From the NCBI GenBank assembly GCA_947581615.1, contig CANPVD010000041.1, positions 1 through 56,000 of the forward strand: a stretch of DNA of 56,000 nt, written 5' to 3'. Within the stretch, counting starts at the first letter, position 1, and each line of letters opens with the position of its first letter. Positions 46,575 to 55,730 of the stretch are shown here, one piece after another. The notes below the pieces were generated by a model, which was not told the origin of the DNA, did not search any database, and worked only from the letters and a program-made list of their open reading frames with translations. The stretch is from Candidatus Humimonas hydrogenitrophica. Lineage in GTDB: Bacteria; Gemmatimonadota; Gemmatimonadetes; Palauibacterales; Palauibacteraceae. The translations under genes and the position numbers were made by a program.

Positions 46575-47075
46575 ATGAGAACGCTCTACCTCCTGAACGT
46601 GACCCTCCACGTGCTGGCCGCGATGCTGTGGCTGGGCGGCATGTTCTTCCTGGCGGCGGTCGGAGGGCCCGCCCTCAGGAGGATCGACGACCCGGTGCTC
46701 CGCGGCCGACTGTTCGAGGTGATCGGTAGGGCCTTTCGCCGGACCGGGTGGTGGTCCATCCTCGTCCTCGTCGTCACGGGCATCGGGAACCTGGCCTTCC
46801 GCGGGCTGCTGTCGAACGGGGTGATCGTGTCCCGCGCCTTCTGGGCCAGCCCCTTCGGTCACACGCTGGCCGCCAAGCTGGTCGCGGTGGCCGCCATGCT
46901 GGGCGTCAGCGCGGTGCACGACTTCGTGATCGGGCCGGCGGCCAGCCGCGCGGCGCGGGACCGGTCGCCGCGGGCCGCGACGCTGCGCTCGCGGGCGGCG
47001 TGGCTGGCGCGGATCAACGCGGGCCTCGGCGTGGCCGTGGTCTTGCTGGCGGTACGTCTGGCGAGGGGCGGATGA
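46575..47075 (+). CDS. CopD-like integral membrane protein
   Basis: A 166-residue protein with four membrane helices. LNVTLHVLAAMLWLGGMFFLAAVGGPAL in the first contains the conserved HV...WLGG of CopD/DUF4149-type proteins, and AVHDFVIGPAASRAA in the third brings another His. CopD homologues are linked with copper uptake or haem/copper handling; the exact role is unknown. It is transcribed from a composite promoter, possibly together with aconitase 74 bp downstream. A copper role would fit the copper demand of NosZ. Confidence 0.75.
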   Translation: MRTLYLLNVTLHVLAAMLWLGGMFFLAAVGGPALRRIDDPVLRGRLFEVIGRAFRRTGWWSILVLVVTGIGNLAFRGLLSNGVIVSRAFWASPFGHTLAAKLVAVAAMLGVSAVHDFVIGPAASRAARDRSPRAATLRSRAAWLARINAGLGVAVVLLAVRLARGG

Positions 47076-47149
47076 GGGTCCTCCCGGACCGATCGCGGGT
47101 TCGACCCGGCGCCCGGGCGGATGGGTCACACAGAGGGAGAGAGGGAACC

Positions 47150-49969
47150 ATGAGCAAGGGATCGGCCGCGGGCGGAGGGCCCGCCAGCCTGGACAGCTTC
47201 GGAGCCCGCGCCACCCTGGAATTCGAGGGCGAAGCGATCACCTACTACGACCTGGGCGCGCTCGAGCGCGCGGGGATCGCGCGCGTCTCCCGTCTGCCTT
47301 ATTCGATCCGGATCCTGCTCGAGAACCTCCTCCGGCACGAGGACGGCGACACGGTCACGGCCGATGACATTCGCGCCGTGGCTACGTGGCCGGACCGCGG
47401 CGACGAGGAACGGGAGATCGCGTTCCGGCCCGCTCGCGTCCTGCTGCAGGACTTCACGGGGGTGCCCGCCGTCGTCGACCTCGCCGCCATGCGGGATGCC
47501 ATGGCGGACCTGGGCGGTGCCCCGGGCCGCATCAACCCTCTCCTCCCCTCCGAGCTGGTCATCGACCACTCCGTGCAGGTCGACTCGTTCGGGCGGTCGA
47601 CGTCCTTCCAGATCAACGCCGGGAAGGAGTTCCAACGGAACCGCGAGCGGTACGCCTTCCTGCGCTGGGGCCAGCGCGCCTTCGAGAACTTCCGCGTCGT
47701 GCCACCGGACACCGGCATCGTCCACCAGGTGAATCTCGAGTACCTGGCCCGCGTCGTGTTCGGGATCGGGGACGGCTCCGCCAGGCTGGCGTACCCGGAC
47801 ACCCTGGTGGGCACCGACAGCCACACGACCATGATCAACGGTCTGGGCGTCCTGGGCTGGGGAGTGGGCGGGATCGAGGCCGAGGCCGCCATGCTCGGTC
47901 AGCCCATCAGCCTTCTGTTGCCCGAGGTCGTCGGATTTCGTCTCTGGGGCCGTCTCGCCGACGGGGCTACCGCGACGGACCTCGTGCTCCGGGTCACGGA
48001 GATGCTGCGCGAGAAAGGCGTGGTCGGAAAGTTCGTCGAGTTCTTCGGCTCGGGGCTCGACACGCTGTCGCTGGCCGACCGGGCCACCCTCGGCAACATG
48101 GCACCGGAATACGGGGCCACGTGCGCCCTCTCTCCCGTCGACCGGGAGACGCTGGCCTACCTGGAGTTCACGGCGCGACCGGAGAGGCGGGTGACTCTGG
48201 TCGAAGCCTACACGCGCGCCCAGGGGCTCTTCCACGAGCCCGACGGAGAGGAGGCCGAGTACACGGACACGCTGGACCTCGACCTCGGCACGGTCGAGCC
48301 CAGCCTTGCCGGTCCCCGGTTGCCCCAGGAGCGCATCCCCCTGTCCGCTGCCGGCGAGGCGTTCGAGCGGGCGCTGGAGGGCCTGGCGCCCGGGTCGGCC
48401 GAGGCGCACGAGACGCCCGTGTCGTCCTGGGAGTGGGAGGGCGGCGACGGCCAGCGCGGCGCGGCGGCCACCGCGATGCGCCGGGGCGTGCGGGTAGAGA
48501 TGGACTCGGACGGCGAAACGGAGAGCTTCGAGCTCCGGGACGGTGCCGTCGTGATCGCCGCCATCACGAGTTGCACGAACACCTCCAACCCCTCCGTCAT
48601 GGTGGGGGCCGGGCTCCTGGCCCGGAACGCGGTGCGGCGCGGACTCCGGCGACGGCCCTGGGTGAAGACCAGTCTCGCGCCCGGCTCCAAGGTCGTGACC
48701 GAGTACCTGGAGGAGGCGGACCTCATGCGCCCGCTCGAGACCCTCGGGTTCAACCTGGTGGGGTATGGGTGCACGACCTGCATCGGCAACAGCGGTCCGC
48801 TCCCGCCGGAGATCAGCGAGGCCGTGCGCGAGCACGGGCTGGTGGTGTGCTCGGTCCTGTCCGGGAACCGGAACTTCGAGGGTCGCATCAACCCGGATAC
48901 GCGGGCCAACTACCTGGCGTCGCCTCCTCTGGTGGTGGCGTACTCGCTCGCCGGGCGCATGGACCTGGACCTGACCCGGGATCCGCTCGGGGAGGATGAT
49001 GCGGGCGAGCCCGTCTACCTGCGGGACCTCTGGCCCACGCAGGAGGAGATCCGGGAGACCATCCGGGTCGCGGTTCGCAGCGACATGTTCCGGGAGAGTT
49101 ACTCGGATGTGTTCGCCGGGAGCGAGGCGTGGCGAGATCTCGAAGTGCCCGAGGGCGAGCGCTTCGCCTGGGCCCCCGACTCCACCTACGTGCGTCAGCC
49201 CCCCTTCTTCGTGGGGCTGCCCCCGGAGCCTCCCGAGCCCGCCGACCTGATCGGACTGCGGGCGCTGGCCGTGGTGGGCGACTCCGTGACCACGGACCAC
49301 ATCTCGCCGGCCGGTGCCATCGCCAAGGACTCACCGGCCGCCGGATACCTGCGTGAGCACGGCGTGCCGCTGGCGGAGTTCAACTCGTATGGCTCCCGCC
49401 GTGGGAACCACGAGGTCATGATGCGGGGCACCTTCGCCAACATCCGGCTGCGTAACCTCATGGTACCCGGCGTGGAGGGCGGCTGGACCGTGCACGTTCC
49501 CAGCGGGGAGCGCATGACGATCTTCGACGCCTCGGAGCGCTACCGCGAGGAGGGCGTGCCCCTGCTGGTGATCGCGGGCGAGCAGTACGGGACCGGCTCG
49601 AGCCGCGACTGGGCCGCCAAGGGGCCGGCGCTCCTGGGGGTCCGGGCGGTGATCGCGCGCAGCTACGAGCGCATCCATCGCAGCAACCTGATCGGCATGG
49701 GAGTCCTCCCCCTGCAGTTCCTGTCCGGCGAGGGGGCCGAGTCGCTGGGCCTCGATGGCACGGAGCGCTTCGAGGTGCATGGAATCGAGGGTGGCGTGGA
49801 GCCGGGCTCGACGGTCGGCGTGCGCGCCGAGCGGGAGGAGGGGCAGGTCGCCGAATTCGAGGCGCTCGTCCGGCTGGACACGCGCGTCGAGGTCGAGTAC
49901 TGGCGCCACGGCGGCATCCTGCAGATGGTGCTCCGGCGCCTGGCCGGGGAGGATGCCGGGAAGCGCTGA
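47150..49969 (+). CDS. acnA: Aconitate hydratase A
   Basis: A 939-residue AcnA/IRP-type aconitase interconverting citrate and isocitrate. The three Fe-S Cys are in ITSCTNTSNPSV (~475) and GYGCTTCIGNSG (~541 and ~544). Other signatures are VGTDSHTTMINGLGVLGWGVGG and GTGSSRDWAAKGP. ATG 47150 has GAGAGAGGG close by. Length is normal. It may be read from the promoter of the CopD-like gene, but its own promoter was not recognised. Confidence 0.97.
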   Translation: MSKGSAAGGGPASLDSFGARATLEFEGEAITYYDLGALERAGIARVSRLPYSIRILLENLLRHEDGDTVTADDIRAVATWPDRGDEEREIAFRPARVLLQDFTGVPAVVDLAAMRDAMADLGGAPGRINPLLPSELVIDHSVQVDSFGRSTSFQINAGKEFQRNRERYAFLRWGQRAFENFRVVPPDTGIVHQVNLEYLARVVFGIGDGSARLAYPDTLVGTDSHTTMINGLGVLGWGVGGIEAEAAMLGQPISLLLPEVVGFRLWGRLADGATATDLVLRVTEMLREKGVVGKFVEFFGSGLDTLSLADRATLGNMAPEYGATCALSPVDRETLAYLEFTARPERRVTLVEAYTRAQGLFHEPDGEEAEYTDTLDLDLGTVEPSLAGPRLPQERIPLSAAGEAFERALEGLAPGSAEAHETPVSSWEWEGGDGQRGAAATAMRRGVRVEMDSDGETESFELRDGAVVIAAITSCTNTSNPSVMVGAGLLARNAVRRGLRRRPWVKTSLAPGSKVVTEYLEEADLMRPLETLGFNLVGYGCTTCIGNSGPLPPEISEAVREHGLVVCSVLSGNRNFEGRINPDTRANYLASPPLVVAYSLAGRMDLDLTRDPLGEDDAGEPVYLRDLWPTQEEIRETIRVAVRSDMFRESYSDVFAGSEAWRDLEVPEGERFAWAPDSTYVRQPPFFVGLPPEPPEPADLIGLRALAVVGDSVTTDHISPAGAIAKDSPAAGYLREHGVPLAEFNSYGSRRGNHEVMMRGTFANIRLRNLMVPGVEGGWTVHVPSGERMTIFDASERYREEGVPLLVIAGEQYGTGSSRDWAAKGPALLGVRAVIARSYERIHRSNLIGMGVLPLQFLSGEGAESLGLDGTERFEVHGIEGGVEPGSTVGVRAEREEGQVAEFEALVRLDTRVEVEYWRHGGILQMVLRRLAGEDAGKR

Positions 49970-50180
49970 GCGAGCCGCTCGGACTCGCCAGGCGAGGCGT
50001 CGCGCGCCGGGGTGTGGCGAACTGCCAGTATCCCGGCGCCCGAGCCAGTGTCTCCAGAGCACCTCGAGTCCTTACCCGGCCTGTATCTACGCCATCGGGC
50101 TACCTCCAGGCACGTCGCCTGCTCCCTCGCGGACCCGCGGCATCGCGTCATCCCTCAGGACCGTCACGGGAGGCATGGTC

Positions 50181-50630
50181 ATGCGAGCTCCACGGAACCT
50201 CCTCGGGATTCTGGGCGTGCTGGCCCTGGGGGCGACGGCCGGGTGTGCGCGCACGGCGGTCGTGCAGGCCCCGGCGCCCTCCGACCGACCCTCGGTGGGA
50301 GCGGCCTCCGGACGTGACAACAGCGAGAGGACCCTTGGGATCCCCCCGGGCCAGCTCCCACCGCCTGGCCGGTGCCGAGTCTGGCTCCCGGGCCAGCCGC
50401 CCGGTCACCAGCCGACCTCCGGTCGGTGTGACGTCCTGGCATCGGAGGTGCCCGCGGGCGCCTGGCTGGTGTATCGACCGTTGACCGAGGGACGGGGAAG
50501 GGCAAAGGGGGCAGGGAAGAAGGGCCACTCGGTGGTTCGCGTCACCGTCTACCGCGATCGAACCCCGACCGTGATCCGCATCTTCGACGTGATCACGGGC
50601 CGTCTCCTGGAGGAGGAGACCCCGGACTAG
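50181..50630 (+). CDS. Lipoprotein with a Pro-rich PPGxLPPPGxCRVW motif
   Basis: A 149-residue protein. The signal peptide ends ALGATAGC, a lipobox. A conserved-looking block follows: LGIPPGQLPPPGRCRVWLPG, then PPGHQP and SGRCDVL, with two Cys that may form a disulfide. The C-terminal beta strands read VVRVTVYRDRTPTVIRIFDV. I believe similar proteins recur in Gemmatimonadota-like genomes, but no function is known to me. GGGAGG lies 7 bp before ATG 50181. The stop overlaps that of the HemQ-like gene through a CTAG. Confidence 0.7.
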   Translation: MRAPRNLLGILGVLALGATAGCARTAVVQAPAPSDRPSVGAASGRDNSERTLGIPPGQLPPPGRCRVWLPGQPPGHQPTSGRCDVLASEVPAGAWLVYRPLTEGRGRAKGAGKKGHSVVRVTVYRDRTPTVIRIFDVITGRLLEEETPD

Positions 50631-51463
50631 GGCGCCCGGCCTCGCAGCAGTGCCCTTAGGCCGGCCGCGTCCAGCCGCCGACCCACGTAAAAGGGCCCGA
50701 AGTCGGCGTATTCGGCGCTGACCTCGTCGAACCGCATCTCGGTGACCAGGTGCTTGAAGTCCACCGGGTCGCCGGCGAACAGGGTGACACCCCACTCCCA
50801 GTCATCCAGCCCCGTAGAACCGGTGATCACCTGGGACACGCGGCCGGCGTAGAGTCGGCCCGTCCCCCCGTGGTCGATCATCATGTCGTTGCGCGTCTCG
50901 AGCCCCAGACCGTACCAGTTCTGTCCGGGTGCGCGTCGCTTGTCCATCGGGTAGAAGCACAGGTAGGGCATCTCCTCGGGCTGGCGCGGATACAGCCGAC
51001 CCCGGACGTATCCCTTGTCGCGCTCGGCCTGCACGGCGGCATGCAGGCGGGCGCGGCCGTCCTGGCCTGTCGGGTCGACACCCTCCTCCCCGAGCCTCTC
51101 CACCGTCTGCGTCGTGAGTCGATAGAAGCCGAGCTCGACCACCGAGAGGAAGTCGTAGACGGGGTCCAGCGCGTCGGCCAGGTCGGTCCACGCCACCGCA
51201 TCCTCGGCGGCGGCCAGTCCCTCGAGATCCGAGCGGAAGTGGAGGAGGTGGAGGTCGGCGCCGCCCCCGACGATACGGTAGGCGCCCGACCAGCCGCCTT
51301 CGCCCAGGTCTTCCCATTGCGACAGGAGCTCGGACAGCTCATCGACCAGGTGGGCGCGGTCGGCGGGAGACACGGACTTCAGGGCGGGCCATGCGACCCG
51401 GAAGAACTGGTGGAGGACGTACCAGCCCTCCAGCGTGAGCGGCGCGATCTGGGTACCCGGCAT
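50627..51463 (-). CDS. hemQ: HemQ-like chlorite-dismutase-family protein (coproheme decarboxylase)
   Basis: A 278-residue protein of the chlorite-dismutase/HemQ fold. The first domain starts GWYVLHQFFRVAWPAL with DLHLLHFRSDLEGLAA. The second has YLCFYPMDKRR, LYAGRVSQVITGSTGLDDWEWG and FGPFYVGRRL. HemQ converts coproheme to haem b in the coproporphyrin-dependent route; the active-site Arg of true chlorite dismutases could not be confirmed. ATG 51463 has GGGAGAG upstream. Haem supply would serve the cytochrome and the candidate haem-PAS sensor. Confidence 0.85.
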   Translation of the reverse strand: MPGTQIAPLTLEGWYVLHQFFRVAWPALKSVSPADRAHLVDELSELLSQWEDLGEGGWSGAYRIVGGGADLHLLHFRSDLEGLAAAEDAVAWTDLADALDPVYDFLSVVELGFYRLTTQTVERLGEEGVDPTGQDGRARLHAAVQAERDKGYVRGRLYPRQPEEMPYLCFYPMDKRRAPGQNWYGLGLETRNDMMIDHGGTGRLYAGRVSQVITGSTGLDDWEWGVTLFAGDPVDFKHLVTEMRFDEVSAEYADFGPFYVGRRLDAAGLRALLRGRAP

Positions 51464-51615
51464 GTGGCTCTCCCTGGGATGGGGCGCTCGAAACGGTCGG
51501 GAGGAAGGTGAGGCCGAGCCGTGGGTCCGGCAACGTGGGTTCGCCGGGTGAGCGGCGTCGGGGGCCGAGCCGGTGGAGCGGCGTGGACCGGCCTTTTGCC
51601 CGCCCCGCTGGCCGG

Positions 51616-52119
51616 TCAGATCTCGAGGAACCGGTAGACCACCACCCCGGTGTCGGGGGCATTGTCGACATCCACGTAGCCGGAGGCGACCATGTCCCGG
51701 AGGATCCCCTCGATCTCGGGGAAGGGGAGGCCGGTGGCCTCGACGCCTTCGGTCACGGTCAGGCACCCGCCGTGCGTCCTCGCCGCCGACAGGAGGCGCC
51801 GCATGCGCCTCGAAGTCTCGGACTCGGGCGGGTCGGCGGGCGCCGCCGCAGGAGCGGGAGCCGCCATCGAGATCGGCGCGGTCGGAGGAGGGACCAGGTG
51901 GGCCCACCTCGGGTGGGGCAGGTAACCCTCGCGGACGTTGGAATCCATCACCAGACCCTTCATTCGGAACAGATCGATGAACTGGCCGATGCCGAACAGG
52001 CCGAAGGTCAGGAGCCAAAGGATGCCCGTGCCGTACTTTCCCATGTAGATCCTGTGGAGTCCCGCCAGTCCCACGAAGAACAGGCACCACAGGGCGTACG
52101 CCGGTCCCTCCCTGTACAT
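51616..52119 (-). CDS. TM2-domain protein with C-terminal winged-helix-like region
   Basis: A 167-residue protein. The N-terminal TM2 domain has two helices joined by a short basic turn (LWCLFFVGLAGLHRIYMGKY and ILWLLTFGLFGIGQFIDLF), with the typical G-x-HR-F/Y-Y and DLF ends. A Pro/Ala linker leads to ~65 residues (LTVTEGVEATGLPFPEIEGI, then LRDMVASGYVDVDN) that look like a small winged helix. GGGAGAG supports ATG 52119. No partner gene is evident. Confidence 0.8.
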   Translation of the reverse strand: MYREGPAYALWCLFFVGLAGLHRIYMGKYGTGILWLLTFGLFGIGQFIDLFRMKGLVMDSNVREGYLPHPRWAHLVPPPTAPISMAAPAPAAAPADPPESETSRRMRRLLSAARTHGGCLTVTEGVEATGLPFPEIEGILRDMVASGYVDVDNAPDTGVVVYRFLEI

Positions 52120-52222
52120 CCTCGTCTCTCCCTGTCCGCGGATCACGCTCCCGGACCGCCGCTCCGGGCCCCGACGCGTCTCCGTACGTTGGCCCGGCGT
52201 CCGGAGTTTCGGCCCGGTCGCC

Positions 52223-53329
52223 TTACACCCCGGAGCGGAACAGCATCACGTCGCCGTCGCGCACCACGTAGTCCTTGCCCTCCGAGCGCACCAGCCCGCG
52301 GTCCCGGGCCTCCTTCGTGGAGCCGCAGACCACGAAGTCCTCGTAGCTCACGGTCTCCGCACGAATGAAGCCCCGCTCGAAATCCGAGTGGATCGTGCCC
52401 GCCGCCTGTGGGGCCTTCGCCCCGAGCGGCACGGTCCAGGCTCGCACCTCCTTCTCTCCCGCCGTGAAGAAGGTATGGAGGCCGAGGAGTCGATAGCCGG
52501 CCCGCACCAGCCGGTCCAGCCCGCTGCTCTCCATGCCCAGAGCCGCCAGGTAGTCCTCGCGCTCGTCGGGAGGAAGCTGCGCCACCTCCGCCTCCAGCCG
52601 GGCGCACAGCGCGAGGACGCGCGCGGCGGGCTCCCGCTCGGCGACGTACTCCCGAAGGCGCTCGAGCCCCGGCGCCTCTTCGCCGCCCATCGCTTCCTCG
52701 CCGACGTTGGCCACGAACAGGGTGGGCTTCAGCGTGAGCAGGCCGAAGCCCCGAAGAAGGTCTCGCTCCTCTTCCGTCAGGGGTTCGCGGCGGAGCGGCT
52801 CCCCGGCCGCCAGGCTGGCCTCGAGGCGCCGGAGCAGCGTCAGCTCTTCGGCCGCGCCCTTCTCGCCCGAGCGCGCCTTCTTCTCGACCTTCTCCAGCCG
52901 CCGGGACACCGCCTCCAGGTCCGCCAGGGCCAGCTCGGTCTCGATGACCTCGAGGTCGTGCACGGGGTCGGCGCGCACCTCCACGCGGGCCACACGCTCG
53001 TCCTCGAAGCAGCGCACCACGTGGGCAATAGCGTCCACTTCACGGATGTGCTGCAGGAAGCGGTTGCCCAGGCCCTCCCCGCGGGAGGCCCCCTCCACGA
53101 GCCCGGCGATGTCGACGAACTCGACCACGGCCGCGGTGACCTTCCGCGGCCGCACGAGTCGGGCGAGCTCATCGAGCCTGGAGTCGGGGACCTCGATGAC
53201 GCCGACGTTGGGATCGATCGTGCAGAAAGGGTAGTTCTCGGCCGGCACCGCGACGGCGGTCAAAGCCTGGAACAGGGTCGACTTGCCCACGTTGGGCAGG
53301 CCGACGATACCTACGGATAGCTTGGACAT
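52223..53329 (-). CDS. ychF: Redox-regulated ATPase YchF (OLA1 family)
   Basis: A 368-residue Obg-family P-loop protein. GLPNVGKSTLFQALT is at 9-23, the switch regions FCTIDPNVG and VDIAGLVEGASRGEGLGNRFL follow, the NVGEE variant takes the place of NKxD (which lets YchF prefer ATP over GTP), and the C-terminal TGS domain has RAWTVPLGAKAPQAAGTIH. It binds ribosomes and modulates stress tolerance and leaderless mRNA translation. The length is normal. Confidence 0.96.
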   Translation of the reverse strand: MSKLSVGIVGLPNVGKSTLFQALTAVAVPAENYPFCTIDPNVGVIEVPDSRLDELARLVRPRKVTAAVVEFVDIAGLVEGASRGEGLGNRFLQHIREVDAIAHVVRCFEDERVARVEVRADPVHDLEVIETELALADLEAVSRRLEKVEKKARSGEKGAAEELTLLRRLEASLAAGEPLRREPLTEEERDLLRGFGLLTLKPTLFVANVGEEAMGGEEAPGLERLREYVAEREPAARVLALCARLEAEVAQLPPDEREDYLAALGMESSGLDRLVRAGYRLLGLHTFFTAGEKEVRAWTVPLGAKAPQAAGTIHSDFERGFIRAETVSYEDFVVCGSTKEARDRGLVRSEGKDYVVRDGDVMLFRSGV

Positions 53330-53490
53330 GGACTCGGGGGTTCGGGCTTCCTGTCGGCGCCGGCGGACCCGGCGCGCGTCGACGCGGGTACCTTGACCCC
53401 GGCGGGCGCCTTCGTGTTCCGGCGAGCTTTGCCGAGACCGCCCGGGAGCGTACATTTGCGGCCGCGTCGGGCGAGTCTCGATGCCAGCGT

Positions 53491-53565
53491 GGTGGGCGTA
53501 GCTCAGCTGGTTAGAGCGCCAGGTTGTGGCCCTGGAGGCCGCGGGTTCGAATCCCGTCGCTCACC
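53491..53565 (+). tRNA. tRNA-His (GTG anticodon)
   Basis: A complete cloverleaf. The acceptor arm is GTGGGCG pairing with CGCTCAC. The extra G at -1 (53491) opposite C73 (53565) is the identity mark of tRNA-His. The D-arm is GCTC/GAGC, the anticodon stem CCAGG/CCTGG with loop TTGTGGC, and the T-loop TTCGAAT. CCA is not encoded. Confidence 0.97.
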
Positions 53566-53620
53566 CTGTACACGCCGCCCCCGAATCGGGCAGGGGGGTG
53601 AGCCTCCCGGAGGACCAACG

Positions 53621-53944
53621 GTGACCGAGCCATCTGCCACTCTCGACCGACTTCACCAGCGCGTAAGGACTTTCGTGGACCTGGCCGCGCGCGTCGAGGC
53701 GGCGCTCGCCACGCCGGACCGTGACGGCGGCCCGGCGGCCGAGCGGACGCGGGAGGTGAGCCGACTGGCGAGCCGGCTCGGGTCGGAGAGCCGTGAGCTC
53801 CTGGACCGCCTGAGGAAGCTGCGCGGCCGCTCGCGCCCCCGCGTTGTGTTCGGGCTCGTGGTCACTCGAGGCCGGCAGCGTCGCGTGGCGGAGCTGGCCC
53901 GTGAGGTGGCCGCCTCGCTGTCCGAGGCGACCGGGAGCGTCTGA
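53621..53944 (+). CDS. Helical hypothetical protein, 107 residues
   Basis: Not recognised. The protein looks wholly alpha-helical (LDRLHQRVRTFVDLAARVEAAL, then a helix with RLASRLGSESRELLDRLRKL), has no signal peptide or membrane helix, and ends in another amphipathic helix. GTG 53621 has CCGGAGGACC upstream. It is 31 bp before a small membrane protein and probably co-transcribed with it and the exonuclease gene. Confidence 0.65.
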   Translation: MTEPSATLDRLHQRVRTFVDLAARVEAALATPDRDGGPAAERTREVSRLASRLGSESRELLDRLRKLRGRSRPRVVFGLVVTRGRQRRVAELAREVAASLSEATGSV

Positions 53945-53975
53945 GCCGGCCGGGCGGGGTGCAAGAGAGGTGAGC

Positions 53976-54134
53976 ATGGGACGCATGGTGGATTTCCTGG
54001 GCATGACGGTGGGCGGATGGGTGGGCTGGGCGGTCGGCGGCCGCCTGTCGCTGTTCACGGCCATCCTCCTCTCCATCGTGGGCACGGGCGCCGGGCTGCA
54101 CGTGGGACGGCGCTGGCTGGGCGACTGCTTCTGA
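53976..54134 (+). CDS. 52-residue glycine-rich membrane protein
   Basis: A small protein with two likely membrane segments (TVGGWVGWAVGGRLSLFTAI and LLSIVGTGAGLHVG), spaced by Gly like a glycine zipper. GAGAGG lies 5 bp before ATG 53976. Family and role are unknown. It belongs to the short operon 53621-55613. Confidence 0.6.
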   Translation: MGRMVDFLGMTVGGWVGWAVGGRLSLFTAILLSIVGTGAGLHVGRRWLGDCF

Positions 54135-54230
54135 GCGGCATCCGGGCGCCTTCGGCCGTGATCCGTGGACGCGGCCCGCGGCATCGGCCCGGGCGACGGG
54201 CCCCTCGACGTTTCGGCGGACCGTAGCGCG

Positions 54231-55613
54231 GTGAAGATCACCTTCCTGGGCGCGGCGGGAACGGTCACCGGATCCCGACACCTGGTCGAGACGGAGCGGC
54301 GTCGGGTGCTGGTGGACTGCGGTCTCTTCCAGGGAGTCAAGGTCCTCCGGCGCCGGAACCGGGCTCCCCTCCCGGTGGAGCCCGCCTCCCTGGACGCCGT
54401 GCTCCTGACCCACGCGCACATCGACCACAGCGGCTACCTCCCGGCCCTGGTCCGGGACGGCTTCGAGGGGCCGATCTACGCCTCCCCACCGACCATCGAC
54501 CTGTGCGGCATCCTCCTTCCCGACTCCGGGCGGCTCCAGGAGGAGGATGCGGACTATGCCAACCGCAAAGGCTTCGGCCGGCACCGGCCGGCCCTTCCCC
54601 TGTACACCGAGGAGGACGCCGAGCGCGTGCTCCCCAGATTCGAGGACCTGGACCTCGAGAGCCCCATCGACCTGGACGGGCTGCGCGCCGAGGCCCGGCG
54701 GGCCGGGCACATCCTGGGGGCGTGCAGCTACCGGATGGAGTCCGGCGGGGCGAGCGCGCTCTTCTCCGGGGACCTGGGACGCAGCACGGATCCGATCATG
54801 CCGCCCCCGTCGCCCCCCCTGGCGGCGGACCGCTTCGTGATGGAGTCGACGTACGGGGACCGGCTGCACGACGGAGGCGACCCCGTGGCGGCCGTGGGCG
54901 AAGTCCTGCGCCGGACCGTGGAGCGCGGCGGTACGCTGCTCATTCCCGCCTTCGCGGTCGGCCGCTCGCAGCTTCTCCTGTACTGCGTCGTGGAGGCCTT
55001 CGGGAGAGGATTGGCGCCGCGCGTGCCCGTGTACATGAACAGCCCGATGGCCACGAACGTCTCCGAGCTGTACGTGCGTCACGCGGCGTGGCATCGCCTG
55101 AGCCGGCGGCAGGTGGTCGAGATGTTCCGGGAGGTGACGTTCGTCCGGGAGGTCGAGGACTCGAAGGCCCTGGTTCGCAGGCACGGCCCCATGGTGGTGA
55201 TCTCGGCGAGCGGAATGCTCACGGGGGGACGCGTGTTGCACCACCTCAAGGTCGTCGGACCCGACCCCGCCAGCACGATCCTCCTCGTAGGCTACCAGGC
55301 GGTGGGAACCCGCGGAGCGGCCATCGAGGCGGGTGCGGGGTCGGTCAAGGTCCACGGAGGATATGTCCCCATCCGGTGCGAGGTCGTCTCGCTGGGAATG
55401 TTCTCGGCGCACGCGGACCGGGACGAGCTCATGGCGTGGCTGGCCGGCGCGCCCGAGCCACCGGCCGAAGTGTGCCTGGTGCATGGAGAGCCGGCCTCGT
55501 CCGATGCGCTCCGTCTCCGCATCGAGGAGCGACTCGGGTGGTCGGCCCGCGCGGTGGAGCAGGGCGAGACGGTCGTGGTCGACCGCTCCAGTCCGTCGGT
55601 GGACGGGGCTTGA
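54231..55613 (+). CDS. Metallo-beta-lactamase-fold RNA exonuclease (beta-CASP/CPSF73-like)
   Basis: A 460-residue protein. The MBL metal motif THAHIDHSG lies near 60-68, with HILGA and SGDLG as further ligands. The beta-CASP insertion follows, with STYGDR and IPAFAVGRSQLLLY, then SASGMLTGGR, and FSAHADRDEL closes the RNA-specificity (RMMBL) domain. Such enzymes cut or trim RNA with two zinc ions and are often found next to USP/CBS stress genes. GTG 54231 begins the conserved KITFLGAAGTVTGS; GTG 54165 would add 22 residues. Confidence 0.92.
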   Translation: MKITFLGAAGTVTGSRHLVETERRRVLVDCGLFQGVKVLRRRNRAPLPVEPASLDAVLLTHAHIDHSGYLPALVRDGFEGPIYASPPTIDLCGILLPDSGRLQEEDADYANRKGFGRHRPALPLYTEEDAERVLPRFEDLDLESPIDLDGLRAEARRAGHILGACSYRMESGGASALFSGDLGRSTDPIMPPPSPPLAADRFVMESTYGDRLHDGGDPVAAVGEVLRRTVERGGTLLIPAFAVGRSQLLLYCVVEAFGRGLAPRVPVYMNSPMATNVSELYVRHAAWHRLSRRQVVEMFREVTFVREVEDSKALVRRHGPMVVISASGMLTGGRVLHHLKVVGPDPASTILLVGYQAVGTRGAAIEAGAGSVKVHGGYVPIRCEVVSLGMFSAHADRDELMAWLAGAPEPPAEVCLVHGEPASSDALRLRIEERLGWSARAVEQGETVVVDRSSPSVDGA

Positions 55614-55623
55614 CTGGCAAATC

Positions 55624-55645
55624 CGAGCCGCTATTTTACTCGGCT
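55624..55645 (+). terminator. Possible terminator after the exonuclease gene
   Basis: AGCCG and CGGCT arms (or alternatively CCGAG and CTCGG) surround an A/T-rich loop containing TATTTTA, 11 bp after the stop codon. The stem is short and no U-run follows, so it is weak. Confidence 0.35.
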
Positions 55646-55701
55646 GCCGCAGATACCGCCCTTCACGGGACCGGGGCTGCGGCGCCCGGCGGGGCACCGA
55701 G

Positions 55702-55730
55702 TTGACAGCGGCCACGCGGGGCGCTATGAT
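55702..55730 (+). promoter_or_regulatory. rRNA operon promoter
   Basis: TTGACA (55702-55707), a 17-bp GC-rich spacer, then TATGAT (55725-55730). This is the closest match to the housekeeping consensus in the window and stands about 230 bp before 16S. The contrast with the composite promoters is strong. Confidence 0.85.

Noticed and set aside
50012-50028. GTGTGGCGAACTGCCAG as another copy of the regulon palindrome
   Set aside because: The right arm does not match CCCCAC and no phased heptamers or -10 follow.
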